Positions 14,701 through 27,900 of a DNA stretch of 64,000 nt are shown piece by piece. The position numbers were made by a program, and so were the translations under genes. The stretch comes from Gymnogyps californianus (taxonomy: Eukaryota; Chordata; Aves; Accipitriformes; Cathartidae): NCBI RefSeq assembly GCF_018139145.2, contig NC_059482.1, forward strand, positions 9,601,294 to 9,665,293, given 5' to 3'. The notes beneath the pieces were generated by a model. It searched no databases. It was not told where the DNA came from and saw only the letters and a program-made list of their open reading frames with translations. Position 1 is the stretch's first letter. Every line of letters starts with the position of its first letter.

Positions 14701-16181
14701 TAAAGTGATGAGCATTGTTGAATACAGACTATTAAGGATAAATTACTCTCTTAAAAAAAAATAATTCTACCATTATAATGAATTGTCCCTAATTACAATA
14801 AGAACATTATAGATCTTATGTTTGGGAAATAATTAGAACTATTCAGGCAGGTTTACCTTGCTATGAAATAGAGGTTATAAAATACTCAATAATGTTCTTA
14901 ATATTTTGAGGTCTTGAGGAAACAAAAAGAACATAGGATTGTGTTTAATACAGTAATAGAAATTAGTGTTTATAAGAAGGCAAGTATACGTGTAAACCTA
15001 CATTAATTCCCATTGAACTACTTACATAGCAACTAAATATGGGTTGAAGTTATATGGTCCAAAATTCTAAAGATTTTTAAATCTGTGAGGGTTTTAAACA
15101 CCTTTGCTGCTTAATACAGTTGTCGATCCCTACCAGGGTCTGTAGATTGCAATTAAAAAAATATTGATCTAATAACTGTTGTATTGAAGTCAATAATATT
15201 TAAGTGGGATTTGGGTTTAAAATGCCAGGTAGGATTTTGAGGGGGTTTGAAGGGGAGAGGAGAAAGGAAAGTTATACAATGACAGCTGATAAAACAATAT
15301 TAAAGCTAGAGACAAGTGAACTTCACCAAGCTCAGAGTTTGAGTTCAGGTCTGATAAGCATTCAGAAGCCCAGGGGCTTATCTGGGCTTATCAGAAATAG
15401 CTAGATCCTCTGGGTCTGCAAAACTGAGCTGTAAATCTTGCAAGAGATCTCAGTTTCTGGTTAGAAACACTTCACAGACAGATTATTTCATTGCATTTTA
15501 GCATTTTAATTATCACTCTGATTAGGACTTGGTAGGGATATGAAAATGAAAAGAAAAATGAGCATGCCATTTTTAGAATTTCCATAAAAATTCCTCAATC
15601 AAAGTTCAAATTTTCTAAGAAAACCCCCACCTTCAATTTTAGAATTGGATCTGAGATGAAATGTGGGGGTTTGTTTGCTTGTTTGTTTTTTGTAACTATT
15701 TATTATCCAGACCTAGTCAAACTAATGAACCACGAAAAAGGATATTAATTTTAGAACTCACCTAGCATGTTCTGGGATCTGCTGAAAATGCCATCAATAA
15801 TAGAAAATATACCTACTGTGAAGGCAGCTTGTCAACAAGATGACTGAGTCCTGCACTCTTAAATTGGTTATCTTAACTCACATAAGATCTTATTGACATG
15901 GATATATCTGAAACAATCCCCTCAGACATAGTCATGAGGTTTGGTAAGATCTAAAGCCAAGATAAACTATTGAGCCACATATTTCCAAAGGTCAATATTA
16001 TTTATTTCCTTCAAGAGAGGAGATGGTGATGAGCAGGAACTTGCTGAAATTTGTGTCCTAGACATATCACACAAGCTATTCAGTAAGACAGCTTTTTATT
16101 TAGCACATCCAATATTTTGGTCAGAAATTTTAGTTGCTATTTGTTAATACTCCAGTTTGTTATTGAAGGGATTTCTCAAGG

Positions 16182-16982
16182 ATGAAGATAAACAGGGTTT
16201 CTAAATCATACCACCTGCTTTTTAAGCAGATTGCCTTTGAAACCCCTCAGAAGTTCTGCTTAGGCAGAGCCACTGGTTTGACATCCCCTGCTTCATCAGA
16301 CTCTGCATTAGAGATATGGACCCAACCTCTCACTATCTGCCAGCACTGCCTGTTGCAAGACTTTTCTGTCGAGAGACATACTGATATTACTGGAAGATGG
16401 AAAGCCTCACTGTTGCTATCACTTGTTTTGAAGTTCTTCCATCAGACACTATTGCTGTTTTCTTTCTTCTAAAAGCTCTTCACTAGGCTTTACTTCACAG
16501 TGAACAACAATGCATAGCTTTTGTACGTATCTTGCCTTTCCCATCTACTGCCTTCTCCCCACAAGAAGAAAGTATAAACATTGTGGCTCACAGTGAGATT
16601 TCATTTAGCAGCTGCTTCAATATTCACTGAAGCCAACAAAAAGTTCCCGTTAACCTCAGCATACTTTGATTTTTTTATTCTGCAACGTAACAAAGTTTTA
16701 CAGGGAATGTTAGAAGACTCTCTTTTTGTTATTAGTCTTTTTAAAGACACAGAAAAGACTGAGGTGTTACCAGTAATTCAGAAGTCCGGTATATTTTGTA
16801 ATCTCTTATGCAGTCTGTTATCTACAAATAAAAGCATGATTGTAAAACTTTGTCTCTCACGGGCCACTAACTTTAATTGGCTTCATGCAAACATCTTCAG
16901 GTGTCTGAACAAGTGTTACACAGACTGGATGAATTTCAGGAATTACAGTACCTACCCCAAGCCTTCGACAGTGGAAGTCTAG
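16182..16982 (+). other. Stop-poor forward frame, no recognised product
   Basis: One forward frame is open from an ATG at 16182 to a stop at 16470-16472. It is interrupted by three stops in total within about 110 bases (16470, 16515 and near 16575), then stays open again for about 134 codons to 16982. A second frame is open at 16877-17308. The translations have no domain, signal or motif that I recognise, and codon content looks like ordinary AT-rich DNA. It may be an old decayed coding sequence, or chance. I do not call a gene. Confidence 0.2.
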
Positions 16983-17745
16983 GGGGGGACTGGTCTACTC
17001 ATAACATTCCTAATACTCCCAATGAAAACATAATTTTTTACTGCCATATACCACCAACCGCTCTTGGGATTACAGAGATGAGAAGCAAAACCAAAAGAAT
17101 TTTTAAACACAAAGGGATACTTTCAGGGACCAGCACTGCCATGAACATTTTGGTAGTTAGTACCCCATTGACCAAGCCCAAACTACAACATACACACGTG
17201 ATTTCAGACCACAGCACCAATTACTACATTCAGAAAGTTCTGACACTGTCACTTTTGAATACATTAGAAACCACTGAACTGTCTCTGCATTCATATACAG
17301 GTGCTTAAATGCTCCCTCTTTCAGCATTTTTCTGCCAACGAACCTTAGCTAGGACTCTGAGGTCGTTCCGGCATGTGAAGATAATTCACATAAAATTATC
17401 ATTACTCATTTGAAGGAAGACGAATGATTGTACAGAACTGTGCTTTTCATAGGAATCCAAAAGGCACAGAATATGAGCTGGAATGTCCAACTCCGAGTTA
17501 TGTATGTCTAATTCTATTCAATTTTCAAGATACAAAGCATATATTAAGCTAAAAAATCAAAACCAGTGTATTTTATGCATGGGAACCATGAAGATTTGGA
17601 AACAGCACATTGGTATCAGCTGTAGATTTCTTCTTTTTATTAAAAGAAAGTTCTTACAGTGATGTTAGAGAGATATTAGACATTTGCTTTCCCACTCATA
17701 GCCAGGTGGTGTTTTCCCCTACGTGAGCCAATAGTGGGGGGAGTA

Positions 17746-17870
17746 TTTTTTTATTTTTTTATGTATATATATGTATATACACACATATACATACATATTT
17801 ATGCATATATATACATGCATATATAATTATACTTATGAATATATACATAAAAATAAATGCAAGATATAAA
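17746..17870. repeat. TA/TG-rich simple repeat tract
   Basis: A run of interspersed TATG, TATA, ACAC and CATA units follows two T-rich runs at about 17746-17760. The tract alternates purine and pyrimidine almost throughout and is an imperfect (TA)n/(TG)n microsatellite. No coding or promoter role is implied. Confidence 0.85.
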
Positions 17871-20800
17871 AATCATTTCACTTGAAAGCCCAAGCACCGA
17901 AAACCAGAAGTTGTCTATTGAACGGAAGCTAGACAGAGAGTGTGACTAGGCACAATACTGACTCCCTTGTAGCATTCCAGTAAAGGCTGACCTGTAGACA
18001 CTCTTCTGTATGAGTGGGAGGTAAATCTGCTTCTACGTTAACTTAATCTTTGGCCTTTCTCAAACAGACGCTGTGATTGCTTCGCTGTGCCGCATTTTTT
18101 TACATTTAATATCTTCACAGGAAGAATACTGTTCCAGAAGGACCAAGCCTAAACCACCAAATAGATTTCACACTGGACTGGATGACCGATTAGATGGAAA
18201 CTTCAGTCCCAGGGGCACAAGTTTACTGCTTTATTCATTCTTCTGTATCTATTATTTATCAGCAAGGAGAGACTGAAGAAGAGATGGAGAGAAAGCAAGA
18301 GCTTGCAGTTTAATGCAAAGTCTTAATCTTTCAGATATCAGAGTCGAAAATAAGCTGAAATGAGTAATTGAAATGTGGTCATTCATTTCATTACAGCCTT
18401 CACTGGACAGCGGTGTGACATCAGACTGCTTTTCCCTCCAAGGATCACTTAACTGGAGGAACATGAAAAATGAATTAGTCCCTTCTCAGTGGAGCACAGG
18501 CTACAAGGACACAGCCCAGATCCACAGAAAAAACAGTATTGGCAAAACTGAACTTTAAAAGACTTGTTAGACAGAAAATTAATCTTGGTTTTACCTTGTC
18601 TTAACAAAGATCTTGTGAAAGAATAAGCAGAAACGGTTTAGTTTAAAAGCTTCCTCGACTGGAAGGATAAGCAGGTCAGAAAGGAAGCAACACACAGGAA
18701 GAAGCATAACTTTCAAGCATACTTGCTGGAGGAAGGGTACAACCCACGTACAGAACTGATGACACCTTGCTATTAGTATTCAAAGCTGTATTAAAGGACT
18801 AAGATTCCAATAAAAAATCCAGGGTCCCATTACCTGCATCTATTCCTCCCGCTCTGCTACAGAAACAGATTGAATGTTATACTAACTGGAAGCGTGAAAT
18901 TATTTCACTAGCTGGAGTGAAACTTTCTGCAACTGTTCCCCTGATAACTAATCAATTGAACTCCCATGTTGGCCACAAAGTATCCTTCAGATATCCGGGA
19001 CGTTCATGCTCTTTATGAACATCCTGAATTATACATGGAAGCAAATGGAAACACATCACAGTTCTCCAGCTGGTATAGTATATTCACATCAAACTAATAC
19101 TACCAAATATATTGGCGGCCTTATTTTGCATCAAGTGAACTTCAAGTAGATTTCCATGTAGAGTGCAGGAAGGTAATTGGACTTGTCCCAGCTAAACCAC
19201 AGATCCATATGCAGAGGCGAAGATTTAATGGAGGAACTTGTAATTACCTAGCTGCATGCAAATTATAGTACATTTCCCCCCAGGCTACTGTTGCTGGCTA
19301 TCTAATCTCAACCACAGGCGGATCCATAAATTCTGCAGTTCCCTAGTCTCTCTCTGTGAGAGGCAGCTAACCTTTTTTTCACTCGCTTAGCGTAGATTCT
19401 CTTCAAGTAAACCTAATCCAACAGTCAGACTTTCAGAGTTATCACAAACTATAACATGCAAACATCTCTGGATCTGAAATTAATTCCAACTTCTACCCAA
19501 CACTTCACCAACCTACCACCAACACCCACCACTCAATCCCTCCACCCCCAAAAGAGCTTATTACTCTCCCTATCTGGCTCTGGAAATGGAAAACGAACCG
19601 ATTAATCTCAAAAAAAAAGTTTTCAGCAATTTCTCAGCAACCTAAGGAATCCTGGAAACCAAAGTCCTTCCGGATGTGGATGACAGGAATATGAATTTCT
19701 TACCCAGAGAGAGACCTGCATCCATATTGCCTAGCTGCACAGAACCTGCATTCTTATGTTTATATAATCCCTACTGAGGTCAATAGGAATAACAGCAAAA
19801 CAGATAGTTACCATGTTTTAATACATTTTTATTGTATTTAAATACAATAAAATATGTCAATAATTTGATGAGATAATTAATGTACCCTATTCTGTTTCTA
19901 TTCTTACTTTGAATGCACAGTTACTCTGCATCTTACACTTTCCACAAGTCCCTAGGAGATTTTGCTGCTTCATATTAATATTAATAGTCATCCCTGCCTC
20001 CTAGGATATAGTTCAGACTTCAAGATTCTGTCTTTGGAGTAACGTCTTCATACGTAAAAGCCTTGGCCTTCAGCTGCATGAGCACATCTACCGTGTTTCA
20101 GTTCTTCTCACGTGATCTAATCAAAAGCACCCGAACTTTATCACTTCTAAAAGAATAATCAATTGCCGCTTTTTCTGTCCTGCTACCGGCAGGCTGCTGC
20201 TGCCTCCAAGGTGAAGCATCATGGCAGAACATCACAACATGAGAAACCTCCTGGTTCTCTGCAAAAAAACTTCATCCTTCAAACCACTCATCACTCATCT
20301 TCACCTTTTCTGAATCTGGTGGCAGCCATTTAAATCTTCACCTATCAGGTCTCAGATGAATAATTTCCAGCCTGATTGAGTGTATAATCACTTTCACTCT
20401 TTGTAGCCTGGGGCCAAATTGAAGCCTGAATCACCAGAGTCTGGAAAAGGCAAAAATGCTTGGGACAATGTTTTCCCCAAATTCTGTAAAATAAAGTTAC
20501 TTGTTATTTTCTTCAGAACAGATCCAGAAGACATATTCCCTGAGCCCTGTGACATCAAGTCAACTAACTGGAGCAGTTTAGCACATAAATATGTGGCTAC
20601 GAAAGAATACAGTAACTGTCACATATTTGGTCCCCTGGCTTTCAAAAAAATTAAATCACTGTTGTTATTACGAATTGCAGCGTTATATTTACGATGGGAT
20701 ATTGATCTCAATTTTCTCTCCTTCACATTGAAATAATGCAATTGCTTACTTCACTGTGGGAAAACAGGGGACTTTAAATCCTTTTGAAGAATAGCTGTGA

Positions 20801-22600
20801 AATCTTCAGTTTTACATAGTATTAATCAGGTCTGAAGTCAAGTGACAGAAAACCAATAGTGGTGTTTTAAAGTGAGGTGGGAAAAACTGAAAGTCTTATC
20901 AGATTCTCTGCTGTAACATTAGTGATACATTTGCCCCCAGATTCTGGACAGGAGCAGAGTATCTGGTAGAAAAGCCACTGGGAATGCACGCAAAGCAAAC
21001 ACCATTTCCCATGGGCTCCATCTGCAGTAAATACATGCAGAAGGGTAGGAGAACAAACACTGTCCACAGCATCACTTACAATGAAGACTAGTTTTTCTGC
21101 TCACAGTCTCACAGGAATAATACAGAGGGATGACCACCGCTCTGCTCCCCAAGACTACACCTGAAAGCAGCAGAAGTGTGGCTGTGGAAGTTTTATCTGG
21201 AAGGAAGGCAGGGTGAAGAGATCTTTCACTGAATCACACATCCGTGTGGCCTCAAAGACTTTAGTCTTGTAATTACTGCGGAGGCTGTCCCTTGCATGTT
21301 TCGTCATGCTCCATATCTGCCCAGCTTCTCAGAGCTCAACAGGCAAGACAAACCTATAAAGATGCATGGTTACATTCTTATCACCTAGCCCAGTGAGGTT
21401 TTGTTTCAGAAGATAGTAAATGTACCAAATTTATTACTGCCATTAGCATTTTCACATTGCATTAGCAAACAGTGCTTGCAAGGAGCAGAAAAGTACATGG
21501 AATTCATTAAAACCTTCTGGGTTTGGAATACCAGGAAGTGGAAATACCAACAGATCCTGCAAGGAAGGGAGCAAAATTTACTACCGGACACCCACAGAAA
21601 TCTCAAACAGGGGGAGCAGGAGGGCTGAATTTTTTACAGAGACATTCAGCTGTATTGAAGATCACGAGTAGCCTTTGAATTTTCAAACCAGCAACAAAAC
21701 TCCAAGGAATTTTTTCTTATGATATGTAGCAGCTGCAGTAGAGGTTTTTCATGCCCTTTAACTAGTTTTCTGGAGGAAAGAATGAGCATATGTGCTCTGA
21801 TAGTGTGGTAAGAGAGCCACAGCACCATCAACAGCTGACACTGCAGAACAGTTTTCATCATTTATTTAAACTGGTCTGAAAATCCTTTGAAAGCATATTC
21901 CATTCTCATAGATCCAGCTGTGAAGATACTTATCATAGTATTCAATATACATGCTGCTTTGGTCAACTTCTTCCCACACATCCTTGGACCCATTCCTGCT
22001 TCTCTTCAGTGTTTACAGTCTTAAGATTTTTGCAGATTGTTATCACATCTATTAAGCTATACAACACAGAACTGCAGGCAAGAAAAACACTGAGCTGACC
22101 TTACAGGGGCTGCATATGGCCTCTTGAATGACACAAAAACCACACAGAGTCAGGAGAGTCAAAAAGTTAAAGGGCAAGGAGTACCGGGAAACAACAGTTT
22201 AGATAACTGTGAACTGCTTACTGAAAAGAGTCCTGTAAGATAGAGTCATTAATTTCATGGGTCTGGGGAAAGAGCAGAGAGAATCAGTGATCAAGTCAAG
22301 AAGCAAGTACTAGAGTTTATGAATAAGGCATTCATTTTGATTCAAACACAGCAGCTAAACAACAGGCCTATTGGATAATTTTGTCTTATACCCTTACTTG
22401 TTAACCCATACTAGATTTACACATGCATTTAAAACAAAATATAGTAATAAAATAAAGAAACAAAACTCTAGAACAGAAATTTCCTGATTACTCTCATGAA
22501 AATTTTTAAGACTAAAGCTTTGCTGTCCTTTCAGTCCTGCAAGCCCAAATGGCAGAGATCCTGTACTCAGTGAAACTCTGAGCACAGCTTCTCTGCAGCA
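17871..22600. other. Non-coding region, nothing recognised
   Basis: AT-rich sequence with only short scattered open frames, the longest about 105 codons at 20419-20736, which resembles no known family. No RNA gene or mobile element was recognised. Confidence 0.5.
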
Positions 22601-22915
22601 CAAAATCATAACAAATAGGGCTGGAAGCGAACTCAATAGGTCAGCTAGTCCATCCTCCTGCCCAAGGCAGGATCAACAATACCTACGTAATTCCTGGCAG
22701 ACATTTGCCTAATTCTCTCTGAAAACCATTAGTGATGGAGGTTCCTCAAGCCCAAGGCAATCTATTCCAGTGCTTCACCCTCTTTGCCATTTGGGTGTCT
22801 TTCCTAACATCTAATCTAGTTCTTCCGTGCTGCAATTCATAAGTGCCTATTGCTTCTTTTCCTAATCAAGAAGAGAGCAGCTTTCTCCTTTCCTCACTGC
22901 AAGCACCTTTAATAA
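22601..22915 (-). mobile_element. Diverged CR1 LINE 3' fragment, antisense
   Basis: Read on the plus strand, this is the reverse complement of an old CR1 3' region. It starts with a degenerate AATCATA terminal block and GGGCTGGAAG. GTCCATCCTCCTGCCCAAGG, AACCATTAGTGATGGAGG, TTCCAGTGCTTCACCC and TTTCCTAACATCTAATCTAG follow, in the same order as in other CR1 copies. The blocks correspond to the C-terminal ORF2 region and 3' untranslated part. It is far more decayed than the copy at 53181-53702 and has no open frame, so it is an older, 5'-truncated insertion. Confidence 0.8.
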
Positions 22916-23309
22916 ACGTGAACACTGTGAATATCCACTGCACAATCCAGGAGGAGATACTGTGCGACAATACTGCTGCCACCTGCTCATGTGCTGAGAG
23001 AACACATGTTTGGGGACAGGCAGAAGGAAACCTGTTTCAGCAAAAACTATGCTGCTATTGCATTTTTTTTCCCAAGCACGGGGAGATGGCAGGAAATTCC
23101 ACAATAGAACAGACTAAGCACTCATCAATTCCCAGACCTCCCAAAACACTAAGAATAAAACCTAACATAAAAAACTTAACCAAGCATTAAGACAGAATAT
23201 ATAAATAGGGGTACCGGTTGTTCCTTTTGTGGATTTTTCCTGTGTTGAGAAAATAGTGAAGTGATTTTTGAAATACAAAGTAAGGGGCAGGATTCTGCTT
23301 TGGAGAGAA

Positions 23310-23332
23310 GGGTTTGGGGGTGGGGGTGGGGG
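23310..23332 (+). other. G-quadruplex-type motif
   Basis: Four G runs of three or five bases are separated by TTT, T and T (GGG-TTT-GGGGG-T-GGGGG-T-GGGGG). This fits the usual G3+N1-7 pattern for a potential intramolecular G-quadruplex on the plus strand. Whether it folds in cells cannot be told from sequence. Confidence 0.75.
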
Positions 23333-24932
23333 TTATATGTAGATTAGGGACATTTTCTTCAGGATCTGTATACCCTGTGGGAACTCCAAGTCTCAATATA
23401 TCAAGTCTGCAGCCTCTAGGCATATAGCTGTCTTGTAATTCCTATGCCAGGGAGTCTGCTGAGAAATCTGACAGTGATTTTAATAAGTAGGTACCAAGCC
23501 CTTCAGTAGTCTGTGTTTGTTCCTTCTTACCTTCAGAAGCCTGGGTATATGATGTGGATGTGGGTCAGTCTTTAGCAGGATTTTCATTTTATTGTGTACA
23601 GCCCTTTCATACTATTTGCTGCATTTCTCCCCCTATTTAATAACCCATGTAATTAAGAAATGTACAGAAAGAGGAGTCTCTTGGGTTTAGAATTAGTGAG
23701 AGCTGACTGCTTTGTTCATCTAAAATCAAGCTAAAAGCAACTGTTAGGGGAGACCTTCATATAGAAACACTCAGAGGAGCAGAGGGTATAATTCTTTAAA
23801 AATAAAACCTTAAGAGCACTGGAAAAAAGAATTTTCATCATGACTAAAATAACAGGCCTTCAAATTCAGTATTGTGCCACTACGAGTAGTTAGCTGAACA
23901 TCAGCATGTTAACTCCCTCGGCACATTCATTCCTTATTGCAGAATCAAATATCTTTCCAAAGAGAACACAGACACTCAAGTGCATGATATTCATTCTAAC
24001 ATCATAATATTATAATCCAATCAATATTTCAGTAAATAAGCCTAATCTTTGAACATTGCTGAAACCCTGCAGGACCAGAAGGAGTTTTTCTCTATGAAGG
24101 AAGGGCACTTGAATAGCACATTTTTGAAGTCTTCTATATTTTTTAAATCGTGTTCATTATAACACTCCTGTTAGTTTTATTTTTCTGCCTTATACCAAGC
24201 TGCATTTTTAACTCATGTTTCCATAAATGAAAGATGGAATAGTCTTACATTATAAGGTTGATTACTACTTGTTGCAATCAAGAAGATGATGGTCCCATTT
24301 TCATACTGATCTTGTTTTAAATTGGATATACAGAGCTTCAGCAAAATCTTAACCATGATTTTCATTCCCACGGTAAGCCACATGGCATCTTCAGGCTCAG
24401 AATAAAGACAATAGAATTAAAAAATTGGCTTCCTAAAATATCTACATCCTTCTGCATCTAAACGTGCTGATAATTTCCAGCCACATTTCAACCTGTAAAG
24501 GTTATAACAACCAAGCACATCAGATAGGTTAGGGTTAAGCCACTTTATAGAGTGAGGAAAGAGGCCCAGCTGTGCAGAGATGACTTGCTCTTCTATTGGA
24601 TAATTAAAATCAGAATAAGAGGTGGGATGATCCTCAGCATTTTCCCATTCCATTTCTCCCCCATCCCTCTGAAAAAGCTTCCAATTATATTGAAAAAAAT
24701 TTGGCTAAGTTAACTATGAACTTTTGGGCTGTTTCCTACTTTCTCTATGTCTCTTTAGCTCTGTTTTCTCCAACAATAGATGCATACTATCCTGCCTCCC
24801 CATAATTTTTTGCCATTTTCACTCCCACCTTCAAATCTTAATCTCTTTTCTCCTGCCTACCAAAAAGTACTATAGTCATACTCCCTTTTGATCAACAGGC
24901 TACATACAGTTAATTTTTCTCCCAAAAACTCT

Positions 24933-24948
24933 TTGGTTGGTTGGTTGG
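24933..24948. repeat. (TTGG)4 microsatellite
   Basis: Four tandem TTGG units followed by a T-rich run. Short simple repeat. Confidence 0.85.
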
Positions 24949-27900
24949 TTTGTTTTTTGAATGACAAAGATTCTCTCCAGTTCGTGCCACCTCACGCACA
25001 CACGGATATTTCACAGCCGCACTGTTCCTGACCACGGGAGATCCTCTGCCTTCCACAACGCCATCCTGCCCTTCTGCCTCTTCCACGTTTCATACAGCTC
25101 TTCAATCAAATTTTAACCATCCTCTGCCCTAGCTTTTGCATCTCTCTGATGTCAGAGTCAGTCCTCATATAAAACAGCACAGGTGGAGCATGGCAGAGAA
25201 AGGAACAGCCCTACTCCACAGCTCTTGTGCTGCCATGAAGTGCAGGACCCATTCTAGCTAAGGGTGCTACTTTTTCTCTTCCAAACTATGAATCAGGACA
25301 GAGGCAGAAATGAGGACTGGACTGTGCGTGCAGTGATTTGCCTGCGCCGGTACGTGAAAGTCTGCCTGTGCCAACTGTGCAGTTCTGAGATGGAAGGGTT
25401 TTACTAAGCAGAGGATGCTGCACACTCAGGAAGCAGGACCTGGAGATGGAGAAGTTAAAAGAGGAACGAAGAAAGCATGCACAAGAAAGCAGAGACAAAG
25501 AGGCATGAATGCAAGCTGCTGCTACCAGAAGGTGGTAGGTGGTTCCCAAAGGAAGAGCCCGGTACTATACTGGAGCGAGGAACAGAGAAAAATCAGCTGG
25601 CTCAGTCAGCCCCTGGAGCCAGAGGGGAGCAAGAAGGCAGAATAGCACAAAATGAGCTGCTGTAGGTCCTAAGGAGAGTTAATGGAGGGTTGGGCTTGTG
25701 CCACAGACACAGGAAACGTTTGGGGAGAAGAAAAGCCTCATCCCTTGCTTTTGCCATGGATTGTACTCACAATTCTGTTACACCGTCTCAGGGTTTTCAG
25801 CTTTTAGTGTGCATGTGTTCTTTACACTTTGCTCTGTATCTGTACCACTAAGACACAGGCTTTTATTTTCAAACGTCGTCTCTGGGACCTGGGGTTTTAA
25901 AGAACACACCTTACATTACAAGCAATAAAAGTCACCTAAGAGAATAATGAAATCACGAGAGCTGTCTGTAGGCCAGTACCATATGTTGACAGCACTACAG
26001 CGGCAATGCAGAGAACTGCTCTGGGAATTCGTCACCATGCATTCTTTGTTACAACTGCCACAAAGTAGTTTCCTTCGGATTTAAAGGCCACTTTTGTTAA
26101 CTGTATTAAATACCAGTTTTATGACACAGAAGTGATATAACTGACTGGCAGTACAAGTTCTTGACATGAACCCCGTCTTTCCTACGGAACTGTTTTGTTA
26201 GCTACATATTATTTTTTGATGGTTGATGCAGCAGCCCTTGACAACAGTGATCACAATAATTTTCAACATATCTGAAAATACTGTAGCTTGCCCTGAATGT
26301 CCTCTGCTTCCCAGATCCATTTGAAGAATGATTACTTCAGGGAAGCTTGGGTCATTTCAGTTGCCTCCCAGTGAAGTGTCTGGCCTTAATTGTTTTATCA
26401 ACAGACATCCCAAACATTGATCTTTCTTGCTGCCCTGGATCAGCCTCAGCAATAACGCATGCTTTGCCTCTAAGCATGATCTGTATGTTAAGCTAAATAG
26501 AGGTTTTCACATTTTAGCAAGTTTGTGCAGGTTTCAGCAGTTTCTCCACTGAAGTTGGCAAGGAATCCCATGGTGTTTGTAAAGTTTCAGTTTTGCTATG
26601 AAATGAAAATTGACATTTCAGCACAACACTAAATTCCAACAATTAGGCTTAAATTGAAGTTCTACTGTATTCCCTAGAACTAAGGTTTTCAAAACATAAA
26701 GGAAAGCAATATTATGCTAAATACCAATTCTGTCCTCTCTCATGCAATAATCAGTTTGCAATCATGCCATTCATTCTAATGGCTTTGCATACACTTCTTG
26801 TTAGAACTGTCACATAAAAGGCTCACACTGGAAACCAAGCAAGTTGGCTATTTCTCTCTAATTCAAAAGGTATTCAGAAACACTGGTATTAACTGAAATG
26901 TATTTTCAGGACTTGATGACACAGTTAATTTCATCACAATTGATCAGAGAATGAAATAGCACACACATAAAACATACACAGAGATCGCTATTAAGGTTGT
27001 AACACCAAATGCTTAAAAGTTAGGAAATACCATTAAGATTACCACGTAACTTGAATATCTGTCCATTGTGTCTATACATACACATAACACATAAAGATAT
27101 AATTTACAATTACGCGATTTCACAATATTTTCCCTGCAAGACCCCTGCCATATTGCCACAGTGCAATAGGCAGCCAGCGCTTACTTAATGAACAGCTATT
27201 CGATACTTTGTTTTCTCATCGCTGCTCAATGCATGACCTAAATCTTATTTATTGCTCCCTGTTTAAACCTTGCTCTGCAGACAATTATTCTTGAGCCTTC
27301 CACTGTGCCTGTCAGTACAGTATTTAGCACCCACTATGGAAACTTTCAGTCTGTGCAGTTAAAATTTTGGGAAAAATCTTAAGCAACAAAAAACAATTAT
27401 TAATGAAAAGCATCACTTGACTTTAACAGCAGACAGTGCTACTGGGGCAACTTCTACAATGTGAACTCTTCAATCACACGTATGCACTTTTTCATACTCA
27501 CGGACCTCAATACCTCAAGGAATATATACACTTTAAAGACAACCAATTTCTACTATAGTTTTGCACTGATTCAACACTACACAGATTAGGACAAATTAAA
27601 TACTGATCTGTTCTACAAGAACCCATGACCATGCTATTATGTTTCAAAGAAAACCAGAAATTGCCATACAAGTATCTGTGCACATAGAGGAATGCAACAG
27701 AGAAGAACAAAAGGCGGGATCAGAGGAGGAGGGGACACACAGAGTGTCTGCACATTCTATAAAACACACAGCTTTTACTGCAGAGCAGCTCTGCATGCCT
27801 GTGCTGGGAGGGCTCAGCATCCCAGGAATGTCCTTTGGTCTTCCTTATTTTTGCAGGCAGACAACTAAAATGTTCTGTGCAAACTTAACAAGGCAACTGA

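Larger units (their letters stand above)
4061..16181. other. Long AT-rich non-coding region with small simple repeats
   Basis: About 12 kb without a recognisable gene or mobile element. Open frames are under 90 codons, scattered over both strands, and none resembles a known protein. Simple repeats inside include (CA)7 at 4820-4833, a GA run near 5535-5548, a poly-T run at 5707-5723 and a GTTT-rich run near 15669-15692. An ATTA/TAATTA-dense segment lies at 14620-14830 and two overlapping small hairpins at 15350-15395. The region may be intronic or intergenic. Confidence 0.5.

Noticed and set aside
15190..15215. 'ATTGAAGTCAAT...' reminiscent of an old amniote repeat
   Set aside because: Only one short block matches and no further structure supports a repeat family.
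20419..20736. 105-codon open frame on the plus strand
   Set aside because: Translation resembles no known protein and neighbouring DNA shows no gene structure.
24524..24537. Telomere-like GGTTAGGGTTAA
   Set aside because: Fewer than two full TTAGGG units, so it is not an interstitial telomeric repeat.
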